Positions 1 to 7,962 are shown, numbered from the stretch's first letter. The stretch: 64,000 nt of DNA from Nanosynbacter sp963524495 (GCA_046846435.1 CP128407.1:682001-746000), one strand, 5' to 3'. The notes: generated by a model not told the origin, from the sequence alone. Numbers and translations: made by a program.

Positions 1-353
1 TGGATGAAGTTCAGCGCCTGCACATCATCCGGATCTTCCATCGCCAGGCTCAAGACGCCATTATCATCAGCCGCGAACAGTACAACATTATACTGGCGAG
101 CGATGTGCTCGGGGATACGCTTGAGAACGTCGTCAGGAATATCCTTTGGCTCAATGGTCACAAACGGCACATTGATGTATTCGCCAATCTTTTGCCCGAG
201 CTGTACCTCACTCAGGATTTTGTGCTCCAAGATAATCGTCTGCAATGAATGGTGCGTACGTTCCGCCTCCATCTTTAACTCGGCCAGCTGTGACTCAGAA
301 ATTACCTCACCCTGGCGCAAAATCTTCTCAATACTACTGTCAGAAATGCGCAT
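1..353 (-). CDS. PilB/GspE-type secretion ATPase, N-terminal part (runs off window)
   Basis: Only the first 117 residues are in the window; the gene continues past base 1. The N-terminus (MRISDSSIEKILRQGEV) followed by an EYINVPFV segment and the run IPEHIARQYNVVLFAADD matches the MshEN/T2SSE N-terminal domain of PilB/GspE ATPases, which power type IV pilus or type II secretion assembly from the cytoplasmic face of the membrane. The Walker ATPase core would lie outside the window, so the family call rests on the N-domain alone. The ATG at 353 is the natural start. The gene is divergent from the HAD gene at 438. Confidence 0.75.
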   Translation of the reverse strand, partial: MRISDSSIEKILRQGEVISESQLAELKMEAERTHHSLQTIILEHKILSEVQLGQKIGEYINVPFVTIEPKDIPDDVLKRIPEHIARQYNVVLFAADDNGVLSLAMEDPDDVQALNFI

Positions 354-424
354 AATTACCCTTATGCTTGAGTATAGCGCATATCGTATGGGAGTTCAAT
401 AAAAAGAGAAAAAGTAGTACATGT

Positions 425-430
425 TACAAT
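425..430 (+). promoter_or_regulatory. -10 box for the HAD hydrolase gene (leaderless)
   Basis: TACAAT ends 7 nt before the ATG at 438, and no Shine-Dalgarno sequence is present. Transcription would start at or within a base or two of the initiation codon. Confidence 0.5.
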
Positions 431-437
431 ATCAGAC

Positions 438-1076
438 ATGAACGATTTAGTAATTTCAGCAATCCTTTTTGATGTTGGTGGTGTACTTGTAAGTGACTAC
501 GACATCCAAAGTGACCTGAGAAACGCCCTGCATAACCCCGAACATTTCGACCAACAATGGCCAAAAGCTTTGCACGACTACGAAAGCGGTTTCATAGACG
601 AGAGCGTATTTCTGCAGAGGCTAGGTTGTGATCATCCATCCCCAGAGCAATACGATCGGCTAACTCGTGGCTTCCGCGATCATCAAGTATACTTCCAAAA
701 TGTCATCACATTTGCACGTTCATTGACGACGCATGGACTACAGGTCGGTATCCTCAGTAATGCTATGCCGAGCCACTCTGCTATCTTGCGGCAAGCAGGT
801 ATCTATGACGGTTTTAGGCCGTGTCTTTTATCGTGGCAGATTGGTCACCACAAACCTGAACGGGGTGCATTTACATCTGCCCTCTCAGCATTAAACCTAT
901 CTGACCATCCAGAGCACGTACTGTTTATTGACAATCATCAAAATAACCTCGACGCAGCAGCGGCTTGTGGCATGCATACCCTCCTCGCAGTGCGCCAAGC
1001 AACACAAGCGCAAACTGAGCAAACGATCATTATGGGAATAACCGATAAACTACTGTCCCTTGGCGTCGTGCTATGA
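438..1076 (+). CDS. HAD-superfamily hydrolase (subfamily IA-like phosphatase)
   Basis: Residues 9-16 read LFDVGGVL, a HAD motif I in the D-x-G-G variant typical of YihX-like phosphatases: the nucleophile Asp is present but the usual second Asp is Gly. Motif II is the Ser of ILSNA, motif III the Lys of HHKPER, motif IV the Asp of VLFIDN. A helical cap lies between motifs I and II. At 212 residues the length is normal for the family. The substrate cannot be deduced. It ends directly against the oppositely oriented MazG-like gene (stop at 1076, next stop from 1077). Confidence 0.85.
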   Translation: MNDLVISAILFDVGGVLVSDYDIQSDLRNALHNPEHFDQQWPKALHDYESGFIDESVFLQRLGCDHPSPEQYDRLTRGFRDHQVYFQNVITFARSLTTHGLQVGILSNAMPSHSAILRQAGIYDGFRPCLLSWQIGHHKPERGAFTSALSALNLSDHPEHVLFIDNHQNNLDAAAACGMHTLLAVRQATQAQTEQTIIMGITDKLLSLGVVL

Positions 1077-1418
1077 TCAGCGATTATCACCCCGCCCGTG
1101 CAGCTGCTGGCGGGCTTGGCGGCTGGCGAGCTTTTGGTTGTTCATCTGGGCAACTTCCTCGAGGCTAGAGCCGAGCAGGTGCGCCACTGCATTAACATAC
1201 CACAACACGTCGCCTAATTCTTTGAGAATTTCTGTGCGGTCATCGTCTGTCAGTATTCCCTGCTTGTCGCGAACCAGCTTTTTGAACTTTTCAGCCACTT
1301 CGCCCGATTCGCCAACCAGTCCAAGCACTTGCGCCATCAGTCGCGCATCAATCTCCCCATACTCATGCGTACCAATCAGTGTCGCGATGGCTTTCTTGGC
1401 GTACTCATCAATTGTCAT
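1077..1418 (-). CDS. MazG-like nucleotide pyrophosphohydrolase
   Basis: An all-alpha NTP pyrophosphohydrolase of about 113 residues. The metal-binding ExxE...ExxD pattern is visible as GESGEVAEKFKKL followed by EILKELGDVLWYV, and the C-terminus EEVAQMNNQKLASR is the usual end helix of phage-like MazG proteins. It would hydrolyse (d)NTPs to monophosphate and PPi, a house-cleaning role. The start is set at the ATG at 1418, preceded by AAAGGAG. It overlaps the last 11 nt of the upstream winged-helix/Nudix gene, so the two are co-transcribed and probably translationally coupled. A second MazG-like gene lies at 51396-51710. Confidence 0.88.
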   Translation of the reverse strand: MTIDEYAKKAIATLIGTHEYGEIDARLMAQVLGLVGESGEVAEKFKKLVRDKQGILTDDDRTEILKELGDVLWYVNAVAHLLGSSLEEVAQMNNQKLASRQARQQLHGRGDNR

Positions 1419-2112
1419 AGTTTCTCCTTTCAATTACCTCATTTAATTCTGCCACAAATTCCTCAAAAAAGAACGGGTCGTGAAAGAACGTCCGTGCTAC
1501 GATTTGCTCAACCGCTGGTGCTAAGTCATAATCCGCCAATCGATGCGGACGGGCCCACACCAATTCTCTGCCCGCCACGACCTCATCAGTCTCACCATAA
1601 AACACGTGCGCCAACGTTGATGATAATATTTCCTTCCCCACAAAGACACGAATATAGCAATCACCCGCGTGTGTCAGCGGCAGCTTGTCCACCGCTAATT
1701 TCTCGCGTACCTCCCGTTGAGCAGCAGCCGATACCGACTCGTCATCAATGTGTAGCTTGCCATAGGGCAGTGTCCAGGTGTCGACATGCGGCTGCTTAGT
1801 GCGCCGTTGGAGCAACACATCGCCATTGGCATTTTGGACGACAATCATAGTAATAATTTTTGGTTGGGTACGAATTTTGAGCGATTTAATACTAACTCTA
1901 TCGACATACGACAACCCCTCCCGCCCGAGACAGTATCCATCATCCGTCTTGATGACGAATCCTCGCTTCTTCAATATATTTAAGTGATAGGTATAGAGAT
2001 TAGTATCGACTTTTGGCGGCCGCATATCCCGAAACCGTGCATATTTCATATGCATCAACACACCAAGAATATGCTTCTGAATATGATGCTCGGGGATAAA
2101 TTGGTCAATCAT
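1408..2112 (-). CDS. Winged-helix plus Nudix domain protein (possible NrtR-like regulator)
   Basis: Residues 1-75 form a winged-helix DNA-binding domain with a recognition-helix pattern like NLYTYHLNILKKRGFV. Residues about 85-215 form a Nudix fold (PKIITMIVVQNANGDVLLQR). The Nudix box is degenerate: G to E spacing is off by one and REVREKL replaces REUXEE, so catalysis is doubtful. NrtR regulators combine the same two domains in the opposite order, hence a ligand-sensing repressor is plausible. It is divergent from the CYTH-kinase gene, and an inverted repeat sits between the two (2142-2170). Its -10 TATAAT lies 11 nt before the ATG. It could instead be a divergent active hydrolase. Confidence 0.75.
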   Translation of the reverse strand: MIDQFIPEHHIQKHILGVLMHMKYARFRDMRPPKVDTNLYTYHLNILKKRGFVIKTDDGYCLGREGLSYVDRVSIKSLKIRTQPKIITMIVVQNANGDVLLQRRTKQPHVDTWTLPYGKLHIDDESVSAAAQREVREKLAVDKLPLTHAGDCYIRVFVGKEILSSTLAHVFYGETDEVVAGRELVWARPHRLADYDLAPAVEQIVARTFFHDPFFFEEFVAELNEVIERRNYDN

Positions 2113-2141
2113 AGTTGAGTCAAATTATACTTGCTATTCAT

Positions 2142-2170
2142 ACTAGTAATTCTACACTACAATCACTAGT
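2142..2170. promoter_or_regulatory. Inverted repeat in divergent promoter region, candidate operator
   Basis: Two ACTAGT hexamers in inverted orientation extend into near-identical arms (ACTAGT, one variable base, ATT, one variable base, TA) around a 3-nt centre. It lies between the winged-helix/Nudix gene and the CYTH-kinase gene, a good position for an autoregulatory operator. Binding is not shown. Confidence 0.4.
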
Positions 2171-2200
2171 GTCATCAACACAACTAAAGGAGCGACGCTT

Positions 2201-3352
2201 ATGTCAATCGAATCACTCATCCACACACCCGAATTTGAAGGGAGATTGCCCGTAGAGACTGAGCGTAAATTCATGGCTATCTTTCCGGAAAAACTCACCG
2301 ATCTACGCAAAGAAGCTGAGCCGATTGAGCAGTTTTATTTATCGCACCCAGACGAACTATTCAGCCTACGCCTCCGCTCAACCTTAAATCGTGATACCGG
2401 CGAGCTACAGTACGAAGCAACTCTCAAAGACAACGGTATCCAGAGCAATGATGGCTTGCGTCGACTAGAAGTGACGACTGAGATCAGCCCCGAGTTATAT
2501 GAATACTACCGTAATAATGAAACGCCGATTATCCGCAAACTACGTGCTGAACCGCTGCCGGGTGTTGTCATTGATTTTTTCGAAAACGACGGCCTAGTGC
2601 AAGCTGAATTAGAAGATGATGGACCATTGCAGGAATTCATCGACCAGTTTGGTAATACCTTCATGGAAGTAACCGGTGGAGCAACGGCTACCAGCGAGTG
2701 GCAGGCGCACTACAACTTCCGGCGGGGACATGAAGGCCGAGAAGCGCTGTCGGTTCAGCCGGAACTTGATATCAATGATATCGTTTCTGATATTCTCACC
2801 TCTACCGTAGACTCTCCGCGCGTCATCCATATCGCCGGCCGTAGTGGCTCCGGTAAATCAACCATCGTCAGGAAACTCCGCGAACGACTGGCTGAGCTAA
2901 ACATTGAATCAATTACCATGTCGACTGATGACTACCACCGCGGTGCGACCTACCTCTATTATTACAACAACCGTCAGGAATGGCAGCACTGGGATGACCC
3001 GTTTGTGTATGACACCAAAACAATGGCGGTCGACCTACAAAACCTTATTAATGATAAGGAGATATACCATCGCCACATGAATTGGCAAACTGCGGAGCCT
3101 TATATAGCGGGTACACTTAGCCCAGCAGAAGTAATCATCGTTGAGGGAATCTACGCAAAATCACCTGATATTATCACTGACAATAGCCTCGTCTACGAAA
3201 TACCAACCCCGCTCACCACCTGTATTGGGCGACGCATTCTGCGGGACCTTAATGAACGTCCGCAATTTTGCGACCCCTCGGAAAATCTACTCTATTTATT
3301 GAGTGAGGCCGAGCCAGCATATCGTGCTCAACAGCAACCAACCAATGCCTGA
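2201..3352 (+). CDS. CYTH domain fused to a uridine-kinase-like P-loop kinase
   Basis: Residues 1-170 are a CYTH/triphosphate-tunnel domain: the signature ExExK appears as VETERKF at residues 18-24, followed by alternating charged strands (LFSLRLRS, ELQYEATLKD). Residues about 200-375 are a uridine/phosphoribulokinase-like kinase with Walker A GRSGSGKST and a conserved STDDYHRG segment. CYTH enzymes act on triphosphates or make cAMP; the fusion partner suggests nucleotide or polyphosphate metabolism in the cytoplasm. A clear AAAGGAG precedes the ATG. Its 3' end overlaps the convergent trmB by 25 nt. Plant TTM1/TTM2 carry the same domains in reverse order. Confidence 0.85.
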   Translation: MSIESLIHTPEFEGRLPVETERKFMAIFPEKLTDLRKEAEPIEQFYLSHPDELFSLRLRSTLNRDTGELQYEATLKDNGIQSNDGLRRLEVTTEISPELYEYYRNNETPIIRKLRAEPLPGVVIDFFENDGLVQAELEDDGPLQEFIDQFGNTFMEVTGGATATSEWQAHYNFRRGHEGREALSVQPELDINDIVSDILTSTVDSPRVIHIAGRSGSGKSTIVRKLRERLAELNIESITMSTDDYHRGATYLYYYNNRQEWQHWDDPFVYDTKTMAVDLQNLINDKEIYHRHMNWQTAEPYIAGTLSPAEVIIVEGIYAKSPDIITDNSLVYEIPTPLTTCIGRRILRDLNERPQFCDPSENLLYLLSEAEPAYRAQQQPTNA

Positions 3353-4038
3353 GGGGATGAGGGCTCACTTTGGCTTTCATTAATCCGATGGTCGACTGCT
3401 CGCACAAACCCAATCGCCTTCCCCTCGCCAACCCACCGCTGCTCGTAGGTTGTCATGATTCGGGCATCACTCTCCTCATCAAGTCGCTCCGATTCATGCA
3501 GATCAAACATTAGCTCCCGAAGCTGCCAGCCAGCCACCACCAGCTGCTCCAAGCTCCAGCAGAAAAAGCCATGATCATCATGCTTGAGTAGTAGCTCGCC
3601 GCCTTCATTAAGCAACTTTGCGTACTGCGTTAAAAAATGCGGGTGCGTCAAACGCCGACCGCTGGAGCGCTGGCGTGGAAACGGATCAGGAAAAGTAATC
3701 CACAACTGGCTGAGCGATCCAGCCTCACATAACTCACCCAGCTGATCCGCTCGTGCCCGCACAAACCAGATGTTCGTGAGGCCGCGTCGCTCGGCCTCAC
3801 GTGCCCCTTTTTGCAATCGATCGGCCTTAACATCAACCGCCAGAAACCGCTGCTCGGGATGGCGCGCCGCCAGCTCGACACTAAACAGTCCCGTTCCCGC
3901 ACCGACCTCCAGCACATCAATCGACCGCGGTGCCCACTCATCATACTCAAAACAAAGCGGCGAATTGTTAAATAACGCAAATTTATACTTCTTGCGCCGC
4001 CGAGTGATAACGAATTGATTTGGATCGACAAAACTCAT
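3328..4038 (-). CDS. trmB: tRNA (guanine-N7-)-methyltransferase
   Basis: SAM-dependent enzyme that makes m7G46 in the variable loop of tRNAs. The SAM-binding motif I is VLEVGAGTGLF, and the family signature ITFPDPFPRQR followed by RRLTHPHFL (canonical PDPWPKxRHxKRR) is present. At 236 residues it is a typical length. The start is placed at MSFVDP (4038) because a TATAAT lies 7 nt upstream; in-frame Met codons further upstream would fall in or beyond this promoter. It is divergent from mscS with only 21 bp between the start codons. Confidence 0.92.
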   Translation of the reverse strand: MSFVDPNQFVITRRRKKYKFALFNNSPLCFEYDEWAPRSIDVLEVGAGTGLFSVELAARHPEQRFLAVDVKADRLQKGAREAERRGLTNIWFVRARADQLGELCEAGSLSQLWITFPDPFPRQRSSGRRLTHPHFLTQYAKLLNEGGELLLKHDDHGFFCWSLEQLVVAGWQLRELMFDLHESERLDEESDARIMTTYEQRWVGEGKAIGFVRAVDHRINESQSEPSSPQALVGCC

Positions 4039-4059
4039 ACTTTTCATTATACTAAACTC
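4039..4059. promoter_or_regulatory. Overlapping divergent -10 boxes of trmB and mscS (both leaderless)
   Basis: The 21 bp between the two ATGs contain, on the minus strand, TATAAT at 4046-4051 (7 nt before the trmB ATG) and, on the plus strand, TATACT at 4048-4053 (6 nt before the mscS ATG). The two hexamers share four base pairs, so RNA polymerase can serve only one gene at a time. Each -35 region would lie within the opposite coding sequence. Confidence 0.6.
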
Positions 4060-4962
4060 ATGACGGATACGCTTATCAAACAACTGTTAAATTCGTCGCG
4101 CTTTGATGAATGGATGACCGAGCATGGACTAGGCTGGCTGGTAAGCGAGCGGATGGTTGAAACGGTCAGTATCGTCATTGGCGCGGTTATCGTTTATTAT
4201 CTTGGCCGCATCTTCATTACTTGGGCAATTCGCTACGCGATCCACTCCACTGCCAAGCACCGCTCGTGGCACCGCAAAGATATCGAAAAGCGCGAAAATA
4301 CGCTGACGCAGCTGATTCGTAGTTTTTGGCGTATCACCATCATTGCCTATATCGCCGCCATGGTTGCCAGCAAGTTATTCTACTTTGACTTGTCACCACT
4401 GTTTGCCAGCGCCGGTATCATCGGCGTGGCACTCGGATTCGGTGCGCAGTCACTTGTCAAAGATTTTCTGGCTGGCATCTTTATCATTGCTGAAAATCAA
4501 TATCGCGTCGGCGACATCGTTGACGTCATGGGTGCGAGCGGCACTGTCGAGCGCGTCGGCACCAGGTCAACCGTGCTCCGCGATGCTGACGGTAATGTGC
4601 ACTACTTACCAAATGGTACCATCCAGCATGTCATCAACAAAACGATGGGGTATAGCATGTCGCGCTTTACCTTGCAGCTTGATCCAAGTACCGACATCAG
4701 CCGCGCCGCTGATATCATCAACGAGACCGGCCAGCAATTGAGCAAGGAAAAATCTTGGGACAAGAAAATTATTGAACCGCCAAAATTTGTCTCCGTCGGC
4801 GATATCACCGGCCGCTCGGTCGAATTGATCGTTGCTGGTAAGGTCCAGCCATCCGATCAATGGGCGGTTACCTCAGAGATGCGCCGCCGCCTCCTCAAAG
4901 AGTTTGAAAAACAAGAGATTGAGCTGGCTGTTATCCCGACGGCGATAACGCATAAAAAGTGA
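4060..4962 (+). CDS. mscS: Small-conductance mechanosensitive channel (MscS family)
   Basis: A 300-residue inner-membrane channel that opens on osmotic downshock. Three hydrophobic segments are visible (about residues 32-55, 88-110, 116-140). The third is the Gly/Ala-rich pore helix GVALGFGAQSLVKDFLAGIF, followed by the MscS signature RVGDIVDVMGASGTVERVGTRST and a beta domain, then an alpha/beta C-terminal domain. The start at 4060 is chosen because TATACT ends 6 nt upstream. It is followed, tail to tail, by a membrane-anchored protein gene. Confidence 0.93.
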   Translation: MTDTLIKQLLNSSRFDEWMTEHGLGWLVSERMVETVSIVIGAVIVYYLGRIFITWAIRYAIHSTAKHRSWHRKDIEKRENTLTQLIRSFWRITIIAYIAAMVASKLFYFDLSPLFASAGIIGVALGFGAQSLVKDFLAGIFIIAENQYRVGDIVDVMGASGTVERVGTRSTVLRDADGNVHYLPNGTIQHVINKTMGYSMSRFTLQLDPSTDISRAADIINETGQQLSKEKSWDKKIIEPPKFVSVGDITGRSVELIVAGKVQPSDQWAVTSEMRRRLLKEFEKQEIELAVIPTAITHKK

Positions 4963-4969
4963 CCGTAAC

Positions 4970-5386
4970 TCACTCTGACGAACCGTCTTGACCCTGTGTC
5001 GTCGTACTGCCTGCGCCATTGCCACTACCGCTAACGCCCAGCTGATCATCGCTCAACACATCGCTAGCAAACGCCCGCGCACCATCGGCCTTCTTTTCTT
5101 CTTGCTTATATTTTTGCAGAAAATCATCCAGCACTTTGCCCGTCACCTCACCCTGCGCCTCAAACATGTCTCGATTATGATTATTGGAATTATCAATCTG
5201 CGCTCGATACGGTACATAATCTGGCCGACTCAAGTCCACTCGGAAAGCATCTGACGAGTAATACAAGTGCATCGAAATGCCAACGAGCACGATCGACACC
5301 ACGATCACGCTAATTACCATCGTCGGTAACTTATGCTGCATAATTAACCTGGCCATCTGGCGGCCGAGTCGCTTAAACTTATCCAC
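4970..5386 (-). CDS. Membrane-anchored protein of unknown function (138 aa)
   Basis: A basic N-terminal stretch is followed by one transmembrane helix (about residues 21-42, TMVISVIVVSIVLVGISMHL), a soluble region with the helix TGKVLDDFLQKYKQEEKK, and a Gly/Ser/Thr-rich tail. No family is recognised. The topology suggests an extracytoplasmic domain. Its first 8 nt overlap the end of the upstream secreted-protein gene, so the two form a two-gene operon and may act together at the cell surface. Confidence 0.7.
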   Translation of the reverse strand: MDKFKRLGRQMARLIMQHKLPTMVISVIVVSIVLVGISMHLYYSSDAFRVDLSRPDYVPYRAQIDNSNNHNRDMFEAQGEVTGKVLDDFLQKYKQEEKKADGARAFASDVLSDDQLGVSGSGNGAGSTTTQGQDGSSE

Positions 5387-5921
5387 GACTGCCTCCGCTC
5401 GATAGCTTTACCTTGAGCTGTTCCACCGCCACACGATAATCCGCTGCCAGTTTACTCATCGTCGTCACCGACTCACTGACCTGTCGACGTGCGTCGCGCG
5501 TCTTGATCAGCTGTGCATAAAACTCGCCCGGTTTGTCGGTACAATCTGTCCTGACCAGCGCCGTCAAATTGGACTCATACTCATTGTACTGCTGGGCAAA
5601 CGCCTTGCGCGCCTCCTCGTAGTCGCGAGCGATCATCACCATCCGCGAGCTATCGATCTGCGCTAGCGCCAAGCGGCTATTTAGTTTGGCGATGAGATTA
5701 GTCGAGATCGTGTTATATGCTTGGCCGGCGTTAACCCGCAGCAAGGCGTCGTTATGCTGAATCCGCTGCAATGTTGAACGAATGGACTGGCACTGACTGC
5801 GGATCAGATGGAGCGGCGGTGAACTCGGCGCAGTCTGCGCCACAGCAATACCCGACCGTATCATTACGCCGGCCAGACTAATGCCGCACACAAAAAACGC
5901 GAGATTACGAAGATATTTCAT
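5379..5921 (-). CDS. Secreted or membrane-tethered helical protein (180 aa)
   Basis: Signal peptide or anchor at residues 5-28 (ending GIAVAQTA, a plausible AxA-like cleavage site), then a mainly helical domain with two cysteines (about residues 44 and 126). Function unknown. It is first in an operon with the anchored 138-aa protein. GATAAT lies 7 nt before the ATG and no Shine-Dalgarno is visible, so the mRNA is probably leaderless. Confidence 0.7.
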   Translation of the reverse strand: MKYLRNLAFFVCGISLAGVMIRSGIAVAQTAPSSPPLHLIRSQCQSIRSTLQRIQHNDALLRVNAGQAYNTISTNLIAKLNSRLALAQIDSSRMVMIARDYEEARKAFAQQYNEYESNLTALVRTDCTDKPGEFYAQLIKTRDARRQVSESVTTMSKLAADYRVAVEQLKVKLSSGGSRG

Positions 5922-5964
5922 CTTTTTTATTATCTCGCGTTTTTGCGTTTAGGTCAAACTGCTA

Positions 5965-6240
5965 CTACGACTTCTTGAAATGCTTCTCGGTATCGGCCTT
6001 GACCGTACGAGCGGTTCCAGTAACGACATCGCCAACTTTTTGAGCGCCAGCCTTGACTGCTTCAGCGCTGTCTTTGGCGGCAGCTTGGGCTTTTTTGGCA
6101 GTCTTGACAGTGGCAGTTTTTAGCTCGCCAGCTTTTTTCTTGATGTCAGCGCGAGTTTCCTTGCCACTTTTTGGTGCGGTCAAAATACCAGCCGCGAAAC
6201 CAGCCGCTGCGGCGCCGAGAACTGTTAATGCTTTTTTCAT
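5965..6240 (-). CDS. YtxH-like small envelope/stress protein
   Basis: 91 residues. The N-terminal hydrophobic Gly/Ala segment (LTVLGAAAAGFAAGIL) is followed by TAPKSGKETRADIKKKAGEL, the typical YtxH/gas-vesicle-like pattern, and then an Ala/Lys-rich amphipathic helix (AAKDSAEAVKAGAQKVGDVV). Members are membrane-associated and often general-stress induced; the mechanism is unknown. A strong AAGGAGATATAT site directly precedes the ATG. Confidence 0.8.
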   Translation of the reverse strand: MKKALTVLGAAAAGFAAGILTAPKSGKETRADIKKKAGELKTATVKTAKKAQAAAKDSAEAVKAGAQKVGDVVTGTARTVKADTEKHFKKS

Positions 6241-6289
6241 ATATATCTCCTTGTTTGTTTCTATTAAATTAATATATGGAACAGATTGA

Positions 6290-6511
6290 CTATTTTTTGC
6301 GAAAGAGTTGCACGACTTCAGTAAATAATTTTACTGGAGACAGCCACTCAGTTGCTTGAGCGATGTTGGACACCGCCGCTTCGGCTTGGTTGACGAGGCG
6401 CTTAAGCTTCGTCAGCAGTGAAATTATTACACCGAACAAGACGATAATCGTCACCGAGTGAATAATAATCACTACGGTCATCAGTATAATAACTGTTTGC
6501 ATGTCTTCCAT
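6290..6511 (-). CDS. Small single-TM membrane protein (DUF948-like layout)
   Basis: 73 residues: one long hydrophobic helix (residues 6-34, VIILMTVVIIIHSVTIIVLF) and a C-terminal amphipathic helix with heptad-like spacing (LLTKLKRLVNQAEAAVSNIAQ). It resembles short DUF948/YtxG-type proteins, which often sit beside YtxH genes as this one does, 49 bp upstream. It is preceded by AAAGGAAAGG. Function unknown. Confidence 0.65.
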   Translation of the reverse strand: MEDMQTVIILMTVVIIIHSVTIIVLFGVIISLLTKLKRLVNQAEAAVSNIAQATEWLSPVKLFTEVVQLFRKK

Positions 6512-6605
6512 ACCTTTCCTTTGTTACTGTTTATGTTTGTCGTATTGACTGTGGCTATGATAGCATAGGCAGTTTGAAATGTCAATAGCTTAGCGCTCTA
6601 TTCTG

Positions 6606-7370
6606 TCACTTTGCAGCAATGAGGCCGTCCCGTCGCAGACCATCCAGTGCCACCGCAAATCGCAGATCATCCTGTAGCTCGGCGGTAATTTCGGCCAGCG
6701 ACTGCCCGCCAACATACCGACGCAAAATCTCACCGCGCATCTGGCGGAGACTACCGGTGAATTGTGATTGCTTGGTGTAATGACGACTGGCGGACAATTT
6801 GCCCTTGCCCTGAGCTTTTAATTCACTACCATAATCCATCAGTGCCCAAAACCACTGACGCGGATTTGCCTGGTCCATCGTCCGCTCGACAATAGGCAGT
6901 ATGTCACGATCCGCTACCGCCGTCTGGTCCGCAAAGAAATGATTGAGATAGACTGTACGAATATTGGTTTCGATGAACGGCGTTGGCACTTGGTATACGT
7001 AATTCATAATGGCACCGGCGGTATTGATGCCAATGCCTGGTAACTCAACGAGATCGTCTAGCGTGGTCACCGGGGCGCCAGCGGCAATGGCTTGTGACGC
7101 CCGGTGAAGATACTGAGCGCGGCGGTTATAGCCCAGCCCTTGCCACGCGCGGAGCACCTCGGTCAGCTCGGCTGCTGCCAGCGACTCAATGTCCGGAAAC
7201 TCTGTGGTAAACTCTGTAAACTTCGCCAAGACGCGAGCAACTTGCGTTTGCTGCAACATCAGCTCACTCACCAGCACATAGTACAGGGTTGGCCGGTCAC
7301 GCCATGGCATTGGCCGGTACAGTTCGCGACCTTTTTGGTGGATCAACTCCCGAAAATCATCAGTATTCAT
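6606..7370 (-). CDS. mutY: A/G-specific adenine glycosylase-like protein without Fe-S cluster
   Basis: HhH-GPD DNA glycosylase, 254 residues. The MutY signature SELMLQQTQVARV carries the catalytic Glu, and the hairpin is LPGIGINTAGAI. Two features are odd. The catalytic Asp of canonical (V)DGNVxRV is replaced by Glu in FIETNIRTV. The C-terminal region has no cysteines at all, so the 4Fe-4S loop is absent, and the MutT-like 8-oxoG domain is also missing. Cluster-less MutYs are known, so activity is possible. TATACT lies 6 nt upstream of the ATG. Confidence 0.8.
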   Translation of the reverse strand: MNTDDFRELIHQKGRELYRPMPWRDRPTLYYVLVSELMLQQTQVARVLAKFTEFTTEFPDIESLAAAELTEVLRAWQGLGYNRRAQYLHRASQAIAAGAPVTTLDDLVELPGIGINTAGAIMNYVYQVPTPFIETNIRTVYLNHFFADQTAVADRDILPIVERTMDQANPRQWFWALMDYGSELKAQGKGKLSASRHYTKQSQFTGSLRQMRGEILRRYVGGQSLAEITAELQDDLRFAVALDGLRRDGLIAAK

Positions 7371-7376
7371 CGCTTT

Positions 7377-7382
7377 AGTATA
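7377..7382 (-). promoter_or_regulatory. -10 box for mutY (leaderless)
   Basis: TATACT ends 6 nt before the mutY ATG at 7370. The spacer reads AAAGCG and holds no Shine-Dalgarno. Confidence 0.5.
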
Positions 7383-7410
7383 CGCGAATCAACCCCACAA
7401 CGCCTAATTG

Positions 7411-7419
7411 TGCTATAAT
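7411..7419 (+). promoter_or_regulatory. Extended -10 box for the VIT/CCC1 gene
   Basis: TGCTATAAT ends 9 nt before the ATG at 7429. This fits a transcript with a leader of about 2-3 nt and argues against the in-frame ATG at 7408, which lies upstream of the promoter. Confidence 0.55.
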
Positions 7420-7428
7420 GGCACGGTT

Positions 7429-7962
7429 ATGAAAATACTTTTTAGACGATACATTTCGGAATTTGTGTACGGTGCAGTTGATGGCACAGTCACAACCTTT
7501 GCCGTAGTGGCAGCTTCGGCCGGAGCCGGTATTTCCAGTGCAGTTATCCTCATTTTGGGCGTTGCAAATTTAATTGCTGACGGCTTTTCAATGGGTTCTA
7601 GTGCTTACCTGGCAGCCAGCGCCGAACACGAAGAGTCAGCCCGCGATACACAAAAGCGAGCCTCTCCTAAAATCATCGGCGCAGTCACCTTCCTGGCTTT
7701 CGTCGCCGTCGGTAGCGTACCGGTGCTGCCTTACCTGATTGATGTCGTTGCAGGCTCAAAAGCACCAAGTACCACCTTGTTTTATGTCAGCTCCACACTA
7801 ACAGCAGTCGCTTTCCTGACAATTGGTTTCATTAAAGGCAAGGTTGGCAATCAGTCCCCATGGCGAGAAGCCACCGTCACCCTGCTACTGGGGGCAGTCG
7901 CCGCTGGACTGGCGTACTTTGCCGGTGATGTATTGGCGGCGTGGTTGGGCGTTCAGTTATAG
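7429..7962 (+). CDS. VIT1/CCC1-family iron/manganese transporter
   Basis: 177-residue integral membrane protein. The family signature is clear: FVYGAVDGTVTTFAVVAASAGAG in the first helix and ANLIADGFSMGSSAYLAA in the second, with the Asp and Met residues used for metal transport. About five membrane segments are visible. Members move Fe2+/Mn2+ out of the cytoplasm or into stores; here detoxification is likely. The start MKILFRRY is chosen from the promoter position. The 3' end overlaps a convergent Nudix gene by 10 nt. Confidence 0.88.
   Translation: MKILFRRYISEFVYGAVDGTVTTFAVVAASAGAGISSAVILILGVANLIADGFSMGSSAYLAASAEHEESARDTQKRASPKIIGAVTFLAFVAVGSVPVLPYLIDVVAGSKAPSTTLFYVSSTLTAVAFLTIGFIKGKVGNQSPWREATVTLLLGAVAAGLAYFAGDVLAAWLGVQL

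Noticed and set aside
7408..7428. Upstream ATG for the VIT/CCC1 gene
   Set aside because: It lies ahead of the TGCTATAAT promoter, so it would not be in the transcript.
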